From Hyphomicrobiales bacterium (GTDB taxonomy: Bacteria; Pseudomonadota; Alphaproteobacteria; Rhizobiales; Kaistiaceae): 8,877 nucleotides of DNA. Made by a program: the position numbers and the translations under genes. Where the stretch lies: contig JAFKJZ010000467.1 of assembly GCA_017305815.1 (NCBI GenBank), forward strand, positions 1 through 8,877, read 5' to 3'. The notes under the pieces were generated by a model, which did no database searches, was not told where the DNA came from, and was given only the letters and a program-made list of their open reading frames with translations. Shown piece by piece: positions 5,290-8,877 of this stretch; the stretch's first letter is position 1; each line of letters opens with the position of its first letter.

Positions 5290-6170
5290 TGCGGCATGTA
5301 TTCGTCGCCATCATCGTCGTGCTGTTCGGGCTGATCTTCGCCCGCATGACCGGCGTCTATGTCGAGCTCGAAGCGCTGCGGCCGCTCGCCGAGCAATATG
5401 TGACGCGCGCGCCGGTCGAACTCGGCACGCCCAACATCATCACCGGTATCCTGATCACCTATCGCGGCTTCGACACGCTCGGCGAGGTCGCCGTGCTGTT
5501 CATGGTCGCCGCCAGCATCGGCCTGCTGCTGAAGAAGGACGACGCGCCGGCCAGGGCCGCGATCGCGAAGACGACCGCCGCCAAGCGGGCGCCGTCGAGC
5601 GCGAAATCGTTGCTGCCCAAGACCGAGGCGGCCAAGGCCGCGGCGGCGCGGAGCGCGGCGGCGAAGGCCAATGCCGAAAGCAAAGTCGAGAGCGCCAGGA
5701 TCGCGAGCGCCGGCGCCAAGGCCGCCAAGTCCGTGGAAAGCGCGAGCGACGACGACGAGGCGCCGCGCCGCGAGCCGAGCGAGATCGTCCGCACCGGCAC
5801 CGAGGTGCTGCTGCCGCTGATCTTCACCTTCGGCGCCTATGTCATCGTCAACGGCCATCTCTCGGCCGGCGGCGGCTTCCAGGGCGGCGCCATCGTCGCC
5901 TCCGGCGTCATGCTGATGCTTCTGGCGCGGCCGGGCTCGACGCTCAATGTCGCGCTGCTCTCGATCATCGAATCCTTCGCCGGCGTCTTCTATGTCGGCC
6001 TCGGCATTCTGGGCCTGATCCTGGCCGGCGGCTTCCTCGATCCGCGCTTCTTGCCCAAGGGCGAGTTCGGCGCCTTCATCAGCGCCGGCGCCATCCCGCT
6101 CATCTCGGCGCTGCTCGGCATCAAGGTCGGCGCCGAGCTCAGCGTCATCATCGACCGCTTCAGAAGCTGA
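5286..6170 (+). CDS. mrpB: MbhE-MrpB fusion: Na+/H+ antiporter subunit B with MrpA C-terminal (MbhE) domain and Ala/Lys-rich linker
   Basis: A 294-residue fusion of two antiporter parts. Residues 1-84 match the MbhE domain, normally the extreme C-terminus of MrpA: a first helix, a loop, then YRGFDTLGE (59-67) leading into a second helix, with conserved E67. Residues about 166-294 are MrpB/MbhF, with TGTEVLLPLIFTFGAYV and the hallmark GHLSAGGGFQGG (190-201) followed by further helices. Between them, residues about 85-165 form a low-complexity linker dominated by Ala, Lys and Ser and ending in an Asp/Glu-rich patch, probably on the cytoplasmic side. Ordinary MrpB is about 140 residues, so the length is explained by the fusion. 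GGAGG lies eight bases before the ATG at 5286; a second ATG follows immediately. Confidence 0.88.
   Translation: MMRHVFVAIIVVLFGLIFARMTGVYVELEALRPLAEQYVTRAPVELGTPNIITGILITYRGFDTLGEVAVLFMVAASIGLLLKKDDAPARAAIAKTTAAKRAPSSAKSLLPKTEAAKAAAARSAAAKANAESKVESARIASAGAKAAKSVESASDDDEAPRREPSEIVRTGTEVLLPLIFTFGAYVIVNGHLSAGGGFQGGAIVASGVMLMLLARPGSTLNVALLSIIESFAGVFYVGLGILGLILAGGFLDPRFLPKGEFGAFISAGAIPLISALLGIKVGAELSVIIDRFRS
5538..5780 (+). other. Ala/Lys-rich low-complexity linker inside the MbhE-MrpB fusion
   Basis: Codons 85-165 encode repeated short runs of Ala with Lys, Ser and Glu, ending SASDDDEAPRREPSE. Composition suggests a charged, helical or disordered tether. No stop codons or frameshift interrupt it, and the downstream MrpB domain continues in frame. 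Confidence 0.8.
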
Positions 6171-6185
6171 GCGGGGGAACGGGAC

Positions 6186-6560
6186 ATGACGACAGGCCTA
6201 CCCATTTCCACCATCCTGCTGGTCACCGGCTTCGGCCTGGCGCTGATCGGCCTCTGGGGCATGCTGACCCATCGCAACATCATGCGGATCATCATCTGCT
6301 TCACCGTGTTCGATACAGGCCTGCTCCTCGTCATGGTCGCGACCGGCTACATCACCGCCGGCACCGCGCCGATCGTCGACAGCGCGCTGAGCAAGGTCGA
6401 GGCGGTGAGCCGCGCCATCGACCCGATCCCGTCGGCGCTGGTGGTGACGGCGATCGTCATCGGCTTCGCGGTGACCGCCATCATGCTCGGCTTCGCCATC
6501 CGCCTCTACGCAGCCAAGAAGACGCTCTCCATCGACGCGTTCACGGAGTCGAAATGGTAG
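6186..6560 (+). CDS. mrpC: Mrp/Mnh-type antiporter subunit C (NuoK/MbhG-like)
   Basis: A 124-residue three-helix membrane protein related to NuoK of complex I. The hallmark is DPIPSALVVTAIVIGFAVTA (79-98), together with the APIVD loop (61-65) before it. In antiporter and hydrogenase membrane arms this subunit packs against MrpD and forms part of the proton path. The middle helix reads FTVFDTGLLL (39-48), with an Asp at position 43 where MrpC proteins usually have an uncharged residue and then an Asn or His. The start ATG has GGGGGA upstream (around 6174-6178). The stop overlaps the next start as ATGGTAG (6554-6560), showing tight coupling to the MrpD-like gene. Confidence 0.92.
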   Translation: MTTGLPISTILLVTGFGLALIGLWGMLTHRNIMRIIICFTVFDTGLLLVMVATGYITAGTAPIVDSALSKVEAVSRAIDPIPSALVVTAIVIGFAVTAIMLGFAIRLYAAKKTLSIDAFTESKW

Positions 6561-8877
6561 ACGCGCTCTTCCACCCGCTGAACATCTTCCTGCTCGGCCT
6601 CGGCGGCGGCTTCGTCATCCCGCTGCTCTACCGGCTCGGCAAGCCGTGGCTGCATGCCGGCTTCTTCGTTGCGCTGATCGGCATCGTCGCCGTCAGCGGC
6701 GTCTCCTTCCTTGGCCTGCTGCAGGGCGGCCCGACGATCGAGGTGCTGACCGCCGTCGGCCCGCCACCGCTCTCGATCAACCTGCGCTTCGGCATCTGGG
6801 AAGGCTTCTTCACCTTCGGCGTCAATCTCGTCGGCCTGCTCGGCGCGCTGCATCTCTGGGATCGCCTCAAGGGCAATTACGGCGCGCTGCTGCTCTATCT
6901 CATCCTGGTGATGGGCATAGATGGCATGGTGATGACCCGCGACCTGTTCAATCTCTTCGTCTTTCTGGAGATTGTCTCGATCGCCACCTATGGCCTGCTC
7001 AGCCTGGAGCGCAGCGCGGCCGCGATGGCGGCGGCGTTCAAGTACATCATGGCGACGGTGATCGCCTCGACGCTGTTCCTGCTCGGCACGGTGCTGCTCT
7101 ACTACGTCACCGGCACGCTCAACATCGACGCGCTGATCGAGGCGCGCGCCCAGATCACCGGGCCGATCGGCGCCGCGGCGCTCGTGATGGTGCTCGCCTG
7201 CCTGATCCTCGAGCTGAAGCCGTTTCCGGCCAATGGCTGGGGTCTCGACGTCTACGAGACGGCGCCTTCGGGCGTCGCCTCGATGGTCTCGGTCGGAGTC
7301 TCTGCCGGCGTGTTCTTCGCGCTGATGAAGCTCATGCCGCTGTTCCAGGACCAGCTTGGCATCATCGCGGTTTCCGGCGGCGTCAGCTTCCTGTTCTCCA
7401 ATTTGATCGGCTGCAAGCAGACCAAGGTCCAGCGCCTGCTCGGCTATTCGTCGATCAGCCAGATGGGCCTGATGATGCTGGCGCTGGCGCTTTTGACCGA
7501 GATCGGCGCCACGGCCTCGATCCCGCTCGTCGTCGGCGGCCTGTTCGTCAACCACCTGCTCGCCAAGGCGGGCCTGTTCTGGCTCGCCGGCGTGCTGAGG
7601 CAGGACGATGTCGACGCGCGCACCAGCCTTTCAGGCCGGCCGCTGCTGCTGGCGCTGCTCGCCATGTTTCTGGTCGCGATCGCCGGCCTGCCGCCATTCC
7701 CCGGCTTCTGGGCCAAGTGGGAACTAGTGCTGCAGCTGGCGAGCGCCGGCCGGTTGCCCTGGATCGCCGTGATCCTGACCGGCTCGCTGCTCGAAGCCGC
7801 CTACATGTTCCACTGGTTCGTCCGCGCCATGCGTCCTTCCGATGCGAAGGCCGAGGCCGGGCCGGATACGGTGGCGCTGCTGCCGGTCTATGGCATCGCG
7901 CTGCTCCTCGCCATTTCCGGCTATGTCGCCGCCCGGCTTTCGGGCGCGGCGTCGCTCTGGATCTTCGCGCCGCTCGCCACCGGCATCGTGCTCTATGCGC
8001 TCGATCGGCTGCCCGGCCGGGTCAAGGCCGTGCTGATGCTCATCGCCGTGGCGCTGGTCGGTTCGTGGCTCGCCGAAAGCGCGACCGGGATCGCCTGGCT
8101 CTTCGCCGTGCTGCTACTCGCCGGCAGCCTCGTCATCGCGGCCGCCAGTCTCTATCGCGACGATGCGCGCCCCGGCTATTTCCCGATGCTGGCGGTGCTG
8201 CTCTTGTCGATCCCGGCCCTGCTGCGCTCGGCAACCAGCCTCGAATTCTTCTTCAGTTGGGAAATCATCACGCTCGCCTCCTGCTTCCTGATCGCCAAGG
8301 GCAGGGGGGCCGGGCCGCATGTGCTGAGCTTCCTGCTGTTTTCGCTCGTCTCCGCCTTCTGCCTGCTCGGCGGCTTCGCCGGCATCGCCTCGGTCAGCGG
8401 CACCACCAGCCTTTCGGCGCTGATGACCGCCGGGCCCGACGCCACCACGGCGCTGGTGCTGCTCGGCATCGGCTTCCTGATCAAGGCCGGCGCCATCGGC
8501 GTGCATGTCTGGCTGCCCGGCGCCTATTCGGAGGCAGACGACGACTTCACCGCCATGCTCTCGGCCGTCGTCAGCAAGGTGGCGATCTTCGGCCTTCTGA
8601 CCGGCACCTATCTGGCGATCCGCTCGCAGGCGGCGCTGGAACTGGCGCATGGCATGGCCTGGGTCGGCATGCTGACGACCATCGCCGGCGCCGTGCTGGC
8701 GCTGCGGCAGACCGACTTCAAGCGCCTGCTCGCCTTCTCCAGCATGAGTCAGCTCGGCTACATCGTCACGGCGATCGCGCTGATGAGCCATCTCGGCTGG
8801 GTCACCGCGCTCTATCTCGTCGCCAACCACATGATGGTGAAGGGCATCCTGTTCCTCGCCATCGCCGGCATCATCTT
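6554..8877 (+). CDS. Double-module MrpD/NuoN-like proton-conducting membrane subunit (runs off window end)
   Basis: An open frame of 774 codons with no stop before the window ends. Ordinary MrpD/NuoN proteins are about 490-500 residues; this one contains two antiporter-like modules in tandem, joined near residue 425-435. Module 1 has the TM5 glutamate E139 (FVFLEI), TM7 lysine K222 (LELKPFP), LLGYSSISQMG and the TM12 lysine K338 (NHLLAKAG); its TM8 position is Ser250 instead of Lys or His. Module 2 has E570 (FSWEI), K644 (FLIKAGAIGVHVWLPGAY), K675 (VVSKVAIFG), DFKRLLAFSSMSQLGY and K763 (NHMMVKG), a complete set up to the edge. Equivalent residues are offset by about 420-430. The ATG overlaps mrpC and follows GGAG (6545-6548). 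These subunits carry proton pumping in Mrp, Mbh and complex I. I see no frameshift, so the fusion looks genuine unless the assembly hides one. Confidence 0.88.
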   Translation, partial: MVDALFHPLNIFLLGLGGGFVIPLLYRLGKPWLHAGFFVALIGIVAVSGVSFLGLLQGGPTIEVLTAVGPPPLSINLRFGIWEGFFTFGVNLVGLLGALHLWDRLKGNYGALLLYLILVMGIDGMVMTRDLFNLFVFLEIVSIATYGLLSLERSAAAMAAAFKYIMATVIASTLFLLGTVLLYYVTGTLNIDALIEARAQITGPIGAAALVMVLACLILELKPFPANGWGLDVYETAPSGVASMVSVGVSAGVFFALMKLMPLFQDQLGIIAVSGGVSFLFSNLIGCKQTKVQRLLGYSSISQMGLMMLALALLTEIGATASIPLVVGGLFVNHLLAKAGLFWLAGVLRQDDVDARTSLSGRPLLLALLAMFLVAIAGLPPFPGFWAKWELVLQLASAGRLPWIAVILTGSLLEAAYMFHWFVRAMRPSDAKAEAGPDTVALLPVYGIALLLAISGYVAARLSGAASLWIFAPLATGIVLYALDRLPGRVKAVLMLIAVALVGSWLAESATGIAWLFAVLLLAGSLVIAAASLYRDDARPGYFPMLAVLLLSIPALLRSATSLEFFFSWEIITLASCFLIAKGRGAGPHVLSFLLFSLVSAFCLLGGFAGIASVSGTTSLSALMTAGPDATTALVLLGIGFLIKAGAIGVHVWLPGAYSEADDDFTAMLSAVVSKVAIFGLLTGTYLAIRSQAALELAHGMAWVGMLTTIAGAVLALRQTDFKRLLAFSSMSQLGYIVTAIALMSHLGWVTALYLVANHMMVKGILFLAIAGII

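Noticed and set aside
6506..7555. Minus-strand open frame of 349 codons opposite the MrpD-like gene
   Set aside because: Its charged, Gln/Glu/Arg/Asp-rich product is the complement of hydrophobic codons; the + frame has conserved antiporter residues.
8114..8830. Minus-strand open frame opposite the second MrpD-like module
   Set aside because: Same shadow pattern; the + frame continues without a stop and carries E570, K644 and K675.

Overview
The window comes from a GC-rich bacterial genome with densely packed, often overlapping genes. Codon use is strongly GC-ending and GTG and TTG starts occur. Together with the gene families present, this suggests an alphaproteobacterium, most likely of the Hyphomicrobiales/Rhizobiales type; the exact taxon cannot be fixed from the sequence. 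No rRNA, tRNA, insertion sequence, CRISPR array or phage gene is seen.

Region 1 (1-1756, + strand) is the distal part of an energy-coupling-factor (ECF) nickel/cobalt uptake operon. It holds the C-terminal end of a NikL/CbiL-like membrane-anchored protein (cut by the window edge), the transmembrane coupling protein NikQ/CbiQ, and the ATPase NikO/CbiO, joined by ATGA start-stop overlaps. The ATPase ends in a histidine-rich tail.

Region 2 (1929-3766) is a convergent pair. On the + strand is a 432-residue membrane protein of the uncharacterised DUF1576 type with a clear internal duplication. On the - strand is NikR, the nickel-responsive ribbon-helix-helix repressor, with its full nickel site plus an extra histidine-rich C-terminal tail. 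The two genes overlap by 4 bases at their stops.

Region 3 (3767-3895) is a short, partly AT-rich divergent intergenic region separating nikR from a large + strand operon, and the only place where control of both units is likely.

Region 4 (3896-8877, + strand, running off the end) is a tightly coupled Mrp/Mbh-type cation-proton antiporter operon. Its order is MrpE, MrpF, a small MbhD-like DUF4040 protein, MrpG, an MbhE-MrpB fusion with an unusual Ala/Lys-rich linker, MrpC, and a giant protein made of two tandem MrpD/NuoN-like proton-channel modules. The large N-terminal part of MrpA is absent; its C-terminal pieces appear as separate small parts. That layout is typical of the antiporter half of membrane-bound hydrogenase (Mbh)-like complexes rather than of a stand-alone mrpABCDEFG operon.

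Taken together, a nickel importer, a nickel sensor and an Mbh-like ion-pumping membrane arm side by side suggest that the locus serves a nickel enzyme. The best guess is a group 4 [NiFe]-hydrogenase-like complex whose catalytic genes would lie downstream of the window. This is inference: no hydrogenase subunit is present here.
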